In this document: positions 1-11,400 of the stretch, piece by piece
Position numbering within the stretch: the stretch's first letter is position 1
How the letters are laid out: every line of letters begins with the position of its first letter
Source: Epiperipatus broadwayi
Lineage: Eukaryota > Onychophora > Udeonychophora > Euonychophora > Peripatidae
Length of the DNA stretch: 64,000 nucleotides
Reading direction: 5' to 3'
Assembly (NCBI GenBank): GCA_028023455.1
Contig: JAQFVV010006313.1
Location: forward strand, 2,238,992 to 2,302,991
Position numbers and translations under genes: made by a program
Notes under the pieces: model-generated
Seen by the model: only the letters and a program-made list of their open reading frames with translations
Databases searched by the model: none
Told to the model about the DNA's origin: nothing

Positions 1-105
1 ATTGGGTCAATGGATTGGATATATTGATGTAGTTAGTAGATGTAATCGGAGATTCGCCACAGGCAGAATCGTTTATGTATACGCCGCACTCACCCGTTTG
101 CCTAT

Positions 106-199
106 GGAAGGAATTATAAGACGGAGAACGCAGTTCCTTTCTATGGAGTTTTTTTTTTATTGTTCTTCTCGTTAGATAGATGTAATATTCCTATCTGAT
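106..199. other. R1 hairpins H0 and H1 (copy 1)
   Basis: H0 pairs 106-113 (GGAAGGAA) with 134-141 (TTCCTTTC). H1 pairs 171-179 (GTTAGATAG) with 191-199 (CTATCTGAT) around the 11-nt loop ATGTAATATTC. In the diverged R1 copy at 26306-26401 the H1 stem is ACCAACAG/CTGTTGGT around ATGTAGTATTC, so the loop is kept while both stem strands change together. Function is unknown. Confidence 0.55.
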
Positions 200-473
200 T
201 GAGAGTCAATGTCTTTTCTTAATTCTTTTGGTGCTGCCGTATTTCGTATTACATTGAATACATCGATGTATCAGATGGATTGATGCCAGTTTGACGGCGA
301 ATTTTAGCCTAAGGTTAAATAGGGATAGAATATTTTATTTTCGAATGCAAATCTATATAGTATATTCAGGCTCGATCCTATAAAACTATTAAATTTAAGT
401 TGTTTATAGACGCTTGCATAGATTGGCTATCGGTTAAATATGTTTGCGTTTTCATATTTGATCAAAATATATA

Positions 474-577
474 GACATTCGACAAATACTGATACCTTAC
501 GGTGAGTATCTAAAAGGTATTTATTCGGATGTCTTTTAAGTTATTGGTGACGATGCAGGTATCTTACGATGAATACT
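474..577. other. R1 hairpins H3 and H4 (copy 1)
   Basis: H3 is an imperfect 60-nt hairpin: GACATTCG (474-481) with CGGATGTC (526-533), AAATA (484-488) with TATTT (518-522), GATAC (491-495) with GTATC (506-510), loop CTTACGGTGA. H4 pairs GGTAT (558-562) with ATACT (573-577) around CTTACGATGA. The two loops are nearly the same although the stems differ. In copy A the equivalents lie at 26719-26778 and 26802-26821. Confidence 0.5.
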
Positions 578-1140
578 AGAGGGTTTCTTATATTTCCCTC
601 TGCAATTGTCAGTAATCAATAACTTTGTATTTTGATCGTTTATGTTTACTTTGAAATGTTTTTGACCGTTGAAATCTATGTAACCGATCTATAGCAACAT
701 ATTAAACAGGTTAATATAATCCCATCTGTGCGAACTTGATTAAAAATGTAAATTTATAATATAATAGTAATGCAATGTAAATTAAAGTAAAATCAAAGTA
801 AAAAAAAAATAATGTTAAATGTTAAATTAAATGTAAATCACTAAAGTAATTTTAAACCTTATATATATGTGCATAAATAAATGTTTGTATGTGAATTACT
901 GGCAGTGGCTTATTTTATTCCTTTTTTTATATATACTCTTAGATTATCTTATTAAATCTCTGCTATTCCACTGAGCTAGTGACATGGGCTAACGACCGGA
1001 ATCAAAATTTAAAAAAAAAAAAAAAAAATATTTTTTTTTTGACTTACGTATCTGCCTACTTTATAAATTTTTCTAGGTTCAAATGCCTAGATGGCGCCCC
1101 GTAGTGCAGTTTACGTTAAGTCATTTTCTCCGGATCGTTA

Positions 1141-1997
1141 CAATATGTTGTAAACTTATGTGGGCCAGGAAAACAGTGGCCATATCAATTACAAATCTTA
1201 GCCGACCACTAATAAAAAATGGCCTTGGCCTACACAGCCTCAACATTTTCCACATGCAAAAACAAAAAAATACAACAATTGCCTTAATTAATCAATTTAC
1301 AAAATTAAAACATCTAATTAAAATAACACCTACTGATCGACCACCCCCAAAAGATTCACTCATTCAATCGGCAATATACCACTGCAATGCAATAGGAAAA
1401 ATCCCCAACCAATGGACAGAAAAATATAAATATTGGGAAATCTATGAACTAATGCAGAACCATACCACCAACAATCAAATATTACCACTATTAAAAATAA
1501 ACAATAAAGTATTAATTAAAAAATTCAAGAAATGGGAGTTAGAACCAAAATTTTTCAATTTTATCCTTAAAATAAACTTAGATGCCCTCCCAACCACATA
1601 CTTTCTGGTACATAGAAGACTACATAGAGACATGGATCCTTTATGCGGCTTATGCCATCAGAATGAAGAAACTGTCCAGCACTTACTGTATCACTGCAAA
1701 GGTCTGGAAGAAGTAAGAATTATACTTTGCAACACGTATAGGAAAAATAAAACCACAATGGAACAAGTAATGATGGCTTTCCAAAGTAAAACAATACCAC
1801 TGATTAGGGCAGCAACTTTTGTTCTATATTCACTATGGTGCACAAGATGTACATTCCTAATGGGAAATAACACAAGGCGACATCCATCTACTTTTGAACA
1901 CAAGTTAAGGCAAATACAAATCCGGGACAAATTGATAACAAGTCCAGACATCTATGCAGCTACCTGGTCTCTGCTTAAACACAGAGCAAGGTTGTAA
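1141..1997 (+). pseudogene. LINE ORF2 C-terminal fragment
   Basis: The fragment covers roughly the last 285 residues of a LINE ORF2 protein, open in one frame to the stop at 1995-1997. It holds the region after the RT palm, starting near the KLMWARKT stretch, and the C-terminal zinc motif CGLCHQNEETVQHLLYHC (C-x2-C-x8-H-x4-C), a putative nucleic-acid binding element common in APE-type LINEs. The endonuclease and RT catalytic domains are absent, so the piece cannot act alone. An in-frame ATG at 1083 lies in R1 and would only give a chance fusion. It is less decayed than the relics at 21 kb and 48 kb: the frame has no internal stop, which suggests a fairly recent insertion. Confidence 0.85.
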
Positions 1998-2353
1998 CAT
2001 AATCAAGGAAATAATGACTAAGTAATATGGAGTACCAACAAGGGAAAAACAAAAATAAATAAATAATAAAACAGGAAGTAAAGCAAAAGGACAGAGCCCA
2101 TCCCTATCCAGTAATAGCTTCAGTAACATCTGTGCGCCTAATAACGATTGAAATGCAACTGTCTATAATATTCTGAACACTTTATTTTATAATGAACAAA
2201 TCTGTAACATTCAATTATGACAATATATTATAAAGACGTTATCTTGATTATTGTAATAACAATTGTAACCTGGTTGTAACTGGTAAACTTGTAGCACATA
2301 ATCTATGTAACCATTACTGTATTCTTTTGAGACAATAAAGGCCTTTTGAAACA
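1998..2353 (+). other. 3' UTR of LINE copy 1
   Basis: Non-coding sequence between the ORF2 stop and the tail. It contains the polyadenylation signal AATAAA (2334-2339) followed by TTTTGAAACATAATAA, which is shared with LINE copy 2 (7919-7945) and the two decayed relics. Confidence 0.7.
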
Positions 2354-2567
<214 letters not shown>

Positions 2568-2787
2568 CCCGCAGCAAATCTCTGCTGAGGTAAGAAGCAA
2601 TCCTTAAGTTCTCCGATGTAAGTATTTATTTTTTACTTTTGTTCCAACTTGTTATTCGCAAAACAAACATAATACAGGAAAAATCGAATTATATAATAGA
2701 TTAATAGTGTTTTTTGAAAAATATCGGTGTGTTTTAATATCTTTTTTTTTTAAAATAAAAAAATACTGACTTGAGTCAGAATAAATC
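2568..2787 (+). promoter_or_regulatory. 5' UTR / presumed internal promoter region of LINE copy 2
   Basis: This 220-bp leader begins CCCGCAGCAAATCTCTGCTG, which contains a 5-bp inverted repeat (CAGCA/TGCTG) right at the 5' end. Full-length LINEs usually carry an internal promoter here; I see no specific promoter motif, so that role is inferred from position only. Confidence 0.35.
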
Positions 2788-4396
2788 ATGGCTACTGCCC
2801 AGTCAAGCGTGAGCGAATTAAGCACCAATACGAAATTAACAACATCGTTAGTTTCAACATCGCCTATTTCGTATGCAAAAGTACTTAAAAGTAATAGCAA
2901 TACTACAGCACCAACTCAAATACCGCGCTTCCGTAGAACAAACACAAATGATATAAAAAATCTTGATCTAAACACTCGAGAGGAAAATCAACCCCCAGCC
3001 GCAATCTGGACAAAAGAAACGCTTGAAAATGTGACGGACCGTTTCAGTAATACGGTGCCTCGTACGTTATTTGAAACATTTCGCAGGTTTTTTTCACCAA
3101 CTTCGTTAGTACTCGCAGTAACCGATAATCAATGCTCATTATATCGTTTCCCAAAAGCTTTATTATATGAAGCAATCACGCAAAATGCACTATGGGAAAC
3201 AATCTCTTGTATCGCTGACCATCCAAATTCTCGATATATAACCATTGATTTTTATACTCAGCAGCAAAAAGAACGTTTTCAATCCACTATTTTAGCACTT
3301 GATAATTACGCACTCGTAATTATAGATGAAAACCGGAAAAATATAATTACTGGAGTGCTTAAAAATACTTATCTTAAATACAACGTACAAGATTTTCAAA
3401 AAATGATAAACCCGTTTGGAAAAGTAATTGCCCTACAGCCTATATATTTAAAAGACACACCTATACCGATATGTAGTAATCGTTTTGAATTTAAAATAAA
3501 ACTACATAAAAACGTAGACGCCTCAACGATTCCAACACAGATTACAGATCAAGAAGCGACACTCTCTCTTCACATAAGAGGTCTAAAGCCACATTGTTTT
3601 GGCTGTGGACAGAGAGGACACCTAGCAACTCAGTGCGATAACACAAAAAGCAATCACTGTGAACAAACTAAAATCCTCTCCCCAGAACAACCCAGTGATG
3701 AAAATAAAATTTATAATAACACTACATCCATTGGCAACCCAATAATAGAAACCGGAAAAAAACAGGTTCAAACACCCACAAACAAAAATAATAATGGATC
3801 AGAATTGCCTATCCCAAAGACCAACCAAAAAAATAATAACACAAAAACTAACACAGAAATCCAAGATTCAAACGAAAATAATTCTCAAGAAACCACAACA
3901 CAAAATACAGCAATTACATCACAGGATCAGCATCTCAATAAAACAAAATGTGTACCAAGTAAAAATCAACAAACAGAAAGTAAACACACACAGTTATATA
4001 ATGAAAATATAAATCCAGATAATATAAAGATACCAATAATAAAAAAAACTACAATTATAAACAAAACTGCATCAAACATAATGGATGCAATAGAAGCCCC
4101 TCTTCCACCTATTCAAGAGAATACACCAGAGGGAAAAAGAAAGCCAGGTCGACCACCAAAAAACCATGAATCCAAAAAGGCAAAAAAAAACAGACCAAAA
4201 GCACAACTCATCAGACATATACAATTTAGAAAATGATGAAATAGAAATGGATGTAAGCCAACAACAAATGGACACCTGTTCGGTTTCATCACAAATTGCC
4301 TGTATAGAGTCTGAAGCAATATTAAATGAAAGAAAAACTGATAATAAACCCAACAATGTCTTAAATATGTATCAGCATCCATCTACTGCAATATAA
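2788..4396 (+). CDS. LINE ORF1 (RNA-binding, CCHC zinc knuckle, AT-hook)
   Basis: ORF1 opens at ATG 2788 and reads for 482 codons to a stop at 4236. It has an N-terminal region rich in S/T/N, a conserved globular part (about residues 85-265), and a zinc knuckle CFGCGQRGHLATQC from residue 270 (C-x2-C-x4-H-x4-C), then a long N/Q/T-rich linker and a basic AT-hook-like segment KRKPGRPPK near residue 450. In the family ORF1 binds the element RNA and forms the RNP. After the A-run at about 4187-4195 another frame continues with a better-looking acidic tail (from KTDQKHNSSD) to a stop at 4396, so the intact protein was probably about 535 residues and this copy carries a one-base A-run frameshift. 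ORF2 starts 62 bp later. Confidence 0.8.
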
Positions 4397-4458
4397 ACAA
4401 ACATTTAGTATTAAAAATAAAATAAAAATCAATACCCTGTTAAAAAATTATTTAAAAC

Positions 4459-7400
4459 ATGAAGATAAAAATTGGATCTCTCAACATTAGAGGCTTAAAT
4501 GCCACCAAAAAACTTTTTGATCTCAAAAAATGGTTACATACAACACAACCACACATACTGGGGCTTTTGGAAACAAAAATATACAGCAGCTCTCAAATTG
4601 ATCCATCAAAATATTTAGTCAGCCAAGGTTTTTGTGCCTGCTCAAGGCAATCATCATCACCATCAGGTGGCACAGGCATAATTATTTCCCACAACTGCCC
4701 TTTCGATTCTTTTAAAATTATATATATTGACTCTAATCTTATCATATTAACACTCCATCATAAAAATATCACACTTAACCTAGTATTTGTATATATACCA
4801 CCAGGCCCTGTCATCATCTCCAGAATAATAGCAACAATAAATTCAATGCTTACAGCAACACCAAATCCCATAATACTCCTGGGAGATTTCAACATGACCT
4901 ACCAAACTTTTGTCACCAAATGGATCCATCAAATAACAATCCCACTTATGAGTGCTGAGGGTTTTCTCCCATCAAACTCAATATCTTTTAATAACAATAG
5001 ATATAAGTCACTTATTGATTTGTGTTTCTACTCACCAATGTTACATCATTATTTTAATCTTGAACTCTGTCCATCTATAATCTCAGATCATGCTGCTCAG
5101 TTCATCACCCTCGACCTAACAAAAATACAGAATACAACAATAGCCCTCCAAAAGACTATGCGAATACTTCTTCCAGCACAAACAACTGAATTCTTATATT
5201 CAGAAACATATATAATGCTCCAAAAACTTCAAAACATGTCACTCGATCCAGTACAAAAGTATATAGCATTCACCAATATACTTTCTTTCAACATCAATCA
5301 TATTACCTGCAACTCAACACCCCCCACCAGATTATTAGCATTGGCAGATGAACTACATAAAAGAATAACCATTTCCAGACCAACTACAGATAATCAAACA
5401 CAAATTAAAAAACTTACAGAAATGTACAACAATACATGCAATACACTAAAGCAATATGTAGCAATAAAAAAGAAAAAAATATGCCTTACACAACAACATA
5501 CTTGGACCAGAGCATACATACGGTGGGCATTGGGATACCCATCCACAGTCAGAGTGCCTATGGCACTTGAAATAGATGGCTCTATAACAGCTGGACATAA
5601 CATGATAAACCCAATATATCAACACTTTAAAAAAAAACTGCAAAAACAGAGAGTGTACATACCAAATGAAGACATATTTGGAGACCCTGAAACAGACACA
5701 CCAATAACAACAACTGACATTGTATTTCAACTTGCAACAATAACAAACACATGTCACCCAGGACCACAAGGAATTCCCAAATTTGTGTTCAAACATCTTA
5801 GTCACTTCACAGCAAAATACCTGTGCGATCTAGCCAATTACATATCCCAAAAAATTTACAACATACAAAGTCTATACCCAATTGCAATGGTTCCATTTAA
5901 CAAAAAACCAACAGCAATATCATCTTTATCTAATCTACGACCAATTTCAATGGGACCTTTAGGAATAAAAATTCTTGAAAGAGTGATAAAGGAAAAAATA
6001 GAACAACACATACTCCCTGTGTTATCATCAGCACAATATGCCAAAAAAGGATCATCCATTGGCCAGGGTGCCTTAATGTACAAAACAATTATCGAAGTAG
6101 TAAAAAAAAAGAAAGAAATATGCACCAATTATAGTTCAACTAGACATTGAGGCAGCTTTTGACTCAGTGCCTATAGCCAAATTATTAGACGTGCTGAAAA
6201 AAACAACAACACCTCCATCCCTACTATATATAATAGCCAATCTGCTACTCAGCCGTGAAATTCACATCACATTGAATGGAAAAAAATCACCAGCCTTCAG
6301 ACCGAGTCAATCCATCCCACAAGGATCCCCCCTAAGTGCCTTGCTCTTTACAATATATATAAATCCTCTATTAATAGAGATACAGAAAAAAATAAAAGGC
6401 ATTCAAATTCCAAACACTGCTTTAAATATATCATGCATAGCCTATATGGACGATGTAACCGTTTTCCTCCCCTCTAAAAAGAACCTCCCCATATTACAAG
6501 AGATAATCAAGAATTATACCTCAAATTTTAATTTAAAAATTAACACAAATAAAACTGCTGCATGGTCAATATACACAGGCAAGCACTGTACAGAGATGTT
6601 TAATGGTAAACCATCTGCTTTCCTTGGTTTCCCATTCTACCTTGGAACCAATGGAATGAGGCAAAAAATTCAAAATAAATTAAAAATCTGATGCTGAAAA
6701 AATCACAGCCTCACTTGAAAAGTCATACCTGTCAATATATGCAAAGGTAGCACTATTTAATCAACTTATAACTACAAAAATTACATACTATACACCTATA
6801 ATCAAATTTGCAAAAACATTCATATCTAAAATCTCATCAATCTGTAACAAACTAATATGGAAGAGAAAGACAGTGGCAATCTCTTTAAAAAATCTGAGCA
6901 GACCACCACATAGCAATGGACTTGGACTCCATACAATCAATGTTTTTTACACACAGAAATCAGTAAATCTAATAACAGCAACCATAAAAAGATTTCCAGA
7001 CCTGGAGTGTGTAATCAGTATAATACCCACAGACAGACCACCCCCTTCATATGGATATCTATCCACACTGATTGAAGAACTCAAGCCAATATACAACAAA
7101 ATATCACTCAATAATGACAACAAGTATACATACTGGGACATTTACAATATACTACATCCAAACCAGACACCCAATCTACATCCATCAGTTCTTGGAATAG
7201 ACAACAGGCAACTACTGCAACAATTCAGAAAATGGTCATTAGAACCAAAATTATTCGATTTTCTACTTAAGCTTAATCTCAATGCTCTACCCACAACCCA
7301 TTTCCTTAGATTTCGTAGATTCTATACAAATATAGACCCCATGTGCGGGCTATGTCATAGAGAAGAAGAGACACAAGATCATTTTCTTCATTCCTGCAGT

Positions 7401-7697
7401 GCCCTAGAAACAATACGTCGCACAATGTTTACCACATACAGAAAGGCTATCATTTCAATTGATGAAATAATAAATACATTTAAAAAAGGCAACAACCCTG
7501 CTATTCGTGCAGCAACATACAGCCTTTATGCCTACTGGTGCACCAGATGCACTTTTGCACTTGCCAATAACCCTCGACGCCACCCAGCAACATATTCAAT
7601 AAAACTAGAACTGTTAAGAAAAAGAGACAGCATCCTAGCTCAACCAGATATATTTGCAGCCACATGGTCACACTTGAAACAGAGATCCAGTCTATGA
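4459..7697 (+). pseudogene. LINE ORF2: APE endonuclease, reverse transcriptase, C-terminal zinc motif (two frameshifts)
   Basis: ORF2 nicks the target and reverse transcribes the element RNA. The first frame (4459-6150) has the APE endonuclease signatures GSLNIRGLN, LLETKIY, LLGDFNM (near residue 140) and SDHAAQF (near 208), then the start of RT (NLRPIS). The frame shifts at the A-run 6102-6110; the second frame carries VQLDIEAAFDSVP, IPQGSPLSALLF and the catalytic AYMDDV box. A further shift near 6679-6690 leads to the last frame with KLIWKRKTVAIS and the zinc motif CGLCHREEETQDHFLHSC. All key catalytic residues are present; only the two one-base shifts stop a full protein of about 1,075 residues. 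They may be real mutations or sequencing errors in homopolymers. Confidence 0.87.
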
Positions 7698-8193
<496 letters not shown>

Positions 8194-8514
8194 TCAATTC
8201 AATTCAATTCATTTATTTACCGTACAAAACTACAGCATAAAGCCAATTACAGTATTGCACCATAACAAATATATAAATACATAAATGAGTTTAAATGACA
8301 AATTATTAATATAATTATGTGCCATATTTCAATAAAAGATAATTAACACATTTAAAAATCTAAAGTAAAATTAAATATCAGCATATAAACAATTATTATT
8401 AAAACATTAATAATAACAAATAAATAAAAGGGATAAATATAAAGCGCGTAACAAAATAATAATAATAATAAAACAATTTAACATATATATATAAACAAAA
8501 TCAAGTTAAACCAA
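8194..8514 (-). other. 3' UTR and GAATT-repeat tail of the minus-strand LINE
   Basis: Read on the minus strand it runs from the ORF2 stop through A/T-rich sequence to GTACGGTAAATAAATGAATT and then three further GAATT units. Short tandem 3' tails of this type are usual in CR1/L2/Jockey-like LINEs, which lack poly(A). Confidence 0.75.
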
Positions 8515-11266
8515 TCAAATATGACATTTAAATTTAATAACATAACAAAATTGATTATAATCTAAATTGAAGTAATTATTATTACTACAAATCTGATTAT
8601 ATAAATATGGCAGTCTAAATAAAGGAGAAAATCTAAGAACATTGGAATGACAAGTTTTAATGTAACAAACAGAAGCAGACCGAGTATCATGCACATGAGA
8701 TCTAATTACAACAGTAGAAATTGTGTCAGATAAAAGAACTATTTTATTAACAAGTTTATAAAGATATTTAAGATCTCTATATTGTCTTCTAGAAGAAAGA
8801 TGAACAACAGTTTTATTTCCCAAAGAAACATATTTAAAAAACTTATTACTCACTGATTGTAATAAGTTACATCCCTGTTTAGAGCTAGGATTCCAAATGA
8901 CTGAACAATATTCAATGATGGGAAGAACCAATGATAAAAATAATTTAAATTTTGTATCACCACTGAAATGATGACCAAACCTTAGAATAGTACCTATAAT
9001 TTTTAAAGCTTTACCAATAATCATTTCCAAATGAGGAAGAAAGGATCCATTACTAGAAAATATAACTCCCAAATCTTTTTGGGATTCAACAGAAATAATT
9101 TTGTGACAATTAATAAAATAAGAAAAATGCAAAACTTCAGATTTTTTAGAATACGAGACTAAGGAACATTTACTGAAATTAACAATCATATTATTTAAAT
9201 CACACCAAGCACTAAAATTATCTATATCCTTTTGAAGAAGAGTGCAATCAAACACAGATGTGATTCTTCTAAAGATTTTACAGTCATCTGCATAGCACAA
9301 AAGATAAGAAGATTTTAAGCAATCCTTAAGGTCATTCATATAAATGTTAAAAAGCATAGGTGCTAAAATACTACCCTGAGGAACTCCAAAATTACATTTA
9401 AACTTAGATGAAATAGTATTATTAAATTTAATATATGCAGTACGACCATGAAGAAAGGATTGAAACCAATAAACAAGCTTAGTAGAAAAACCCATTTGAT
9501 ATAATTTGCGAAGAAGAATACTGTGGTCTACTTTATCAAAAGCTTTTGATAAATCAAAATAAACAACATCAAGTCTCTGCTGGTCCTCAATTGCATGAGC
9601 TATATGATCATAAATTGTTAACAAATTAGTTTCTACGGATCTATTAGGTATAAAACCATGCTGTGAAGAAGAAATGAGTTTACTAACATCTAAAATAATT
9701 TTATTATAAACACACCTCTCAAAAATTCTAGCAATAGTATGTAAAACAGAAATAGGTCTATAGTTATTAAGACAATTACGTGAACCATTCTTAAAAATTG
9801 GGACCATTTTGGCACACTTAAGCACATTAGGAAAAACACAAGAATTCAGTGATAAATTAAAAATAAATGCAAGAGGAACTGCAATAAATTCAGCTAGCCC
9901 TTTGTAAATAAATGAAGGAATATTATCATTTCCCAAACTAGAATGAATTTTAAGTCGCTTAATAGCCATAACAACATCATCCTTAGAAATATGGTCAATC
10001 ATACAATGAACAGTTGAAGAATTACAAAATAATGCAATATTTGAAGATATTGCATCATGTGATGAATATACATCAGCAAAATGTTTTGAAAAGTCATTTG
10101 CACTTAAAGTGAAACCATGAGTAGCTTGAACCTTTTTTCTACCCAAACCAGACTTTTTAATGAAATCCCAAAATTCTTTAGGGTTAGATGAAATATTAAC
10201 CTCAATTCTTCTAATATAATTCTTCAAATCTCTTTTATAAACATGCTTCACCAATCTTCTGAAATTAATAAAATTATTATAAAAAAAGATATTCTGTGTT
10301 TTAAAATAAAGTCTACGATGATAAGACTTCCTTTTAATAATTTTAATAAGATCGCATGAAAACCAACGAGGAAAACCCTTATAAAAAGGTCGCTTATTGG
10401 GAATATACAAATCAATAAAACCATTAAGAATCTTTAAAAACTCATCCAAGCAATGATTTACATCATTAAAAGAATACAAAAAATTCCAATTAACTTTAGA
10501 AAAGTTTCTACAAAAATCAAGAATAATTACCCTTCCCATAATCCTTTCTTGAAATATTAGAAAAATTAATCTTTGAGTGACAAACATTAATATAAAACTC
10601 AAAAGGTGGATGATGAGCATCAATAGGAAAATTAACAGAGACAACTTGAAAATTACTAACTACTGTTGAACTACATAAAATATAATCCAAAGTACGATGA
10701 AAGGAATTAACAAATGGGTTATATTGCTTGAGTCCTAAAAATTTACAGAACTTTAACATTCTAGAAGCCTTAGAAGACAAAACAGAAAAGTGTGTAGCAA
10801 TTCTACCCTGATATAAATCTGGAATATTTAAATCCCCAGTAATAATAACATTATCATAGCCAATCAGAAAATCTTCAAGTGATGTCAAAAAATAATCAAA
10901 CTCCAACAATGACAAAGTGGGTTTGAGATAAACATTACCTAAAATAAATTTAAAATTGTGATTTAAAGTAATTTCACACCATGTAGATTCACAAAAAGAA
11001 GAAGAAAAAGAAAGTTCTTTATAAAAAACATCTTTATGAAGAGCAATCAGAGTACCACCACCTCGAGAAATATTATCCATAGATCTGTCAGTTCGCAAAA
11101 TACTGAATCTATCATCAAGAAAAGAACAATCAGGAAATTGTTGATTCAACCAAGTTTCTGTAAGTAAAATAAGATCAAAATGTTCTGTTTCAAAAAATTG
11201 TTTAATTTGAACACATTTAGTCCTCATACCTCTGACATTCATGTAAAAACAAGAAAGGCCTACCAT
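8515..11266 (-). pseudogene. LINE ORF2: APE endonuclease and reverse transcriptase (one frameshift)
   Basis: The endonuclease part starts best at ATG 11266 (MVGLSCFYMNVRGM), because the upstream in-frame extension to 11389 is a hydrophobic low-complexity read of the ORF1-ORF2 spacer. Endonuclease signatures are FYMNVRGM, LLTETWLN, SRGGGTLIAL, ITGDLNIPD and a DAHHP variant of the usual SDHYP. A frameshift near 10530-10545 moves the frame; the RT then has NNYRPISVL, SQHGFIPNRS, FDLSKAFDKVDH, GVPQGSILAPMLF and CYADD, followed by the thumb and a C-terminal domain ending at 8515. All catalytic aspartates are present. The upstream ORF1 ends at 11401, 135 bp before this start. Confidence 0.87.
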
Positions 11267-11400
11267 GTTACCCACAAAGATAATGGAAACAACACAAATA
11301 AAACCAAAAAGAGAAAAAAAAAGTGATAAAGAAAGAATAAATAAATAAAAATAAATAAATAAAATAAAATAAAATAGATAGTAAAACAAAATAAATTCTC

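Larger units (their letters stand above)
1..1140. repeat. Unclassified interspersed repeat R1, copy 1
   Basis: This stretch aligns by eye, end to end with scattered differences, to 26202-27380 and 52581-53760. The start may lie before the window. No coding capacity, RT or transposase motif is visible in it. It contains several short inverted repeats (106-141, 171-199, 474-533, 558-577) with loops conserved between copies, and near its right end a 6-bp stem TCTAGG/CCTAGA around TTCAAATG that resembles a tRNA T-arm. It stops at about 1140, where LINE coding sequence begins. It could be a non-autonomous transposon or part of a long LTR; I cannot classify it. Confidence 0.75.

Noticed and set aside
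960-1000. Reverse-strand TAGCTCAGTGG in R1 resembling a tRNA A box
   Set aside because: No B box follows at the right distance on that strand; the T-arm-like hairpin at 1075-1092 is on the other strand.
1083-1140. In-frame ATG extending the LINE fragment into R1
   Set aside because: The sequence before about 1140 matches R1 and not LINE ORF2, so the start is a chance fusion.
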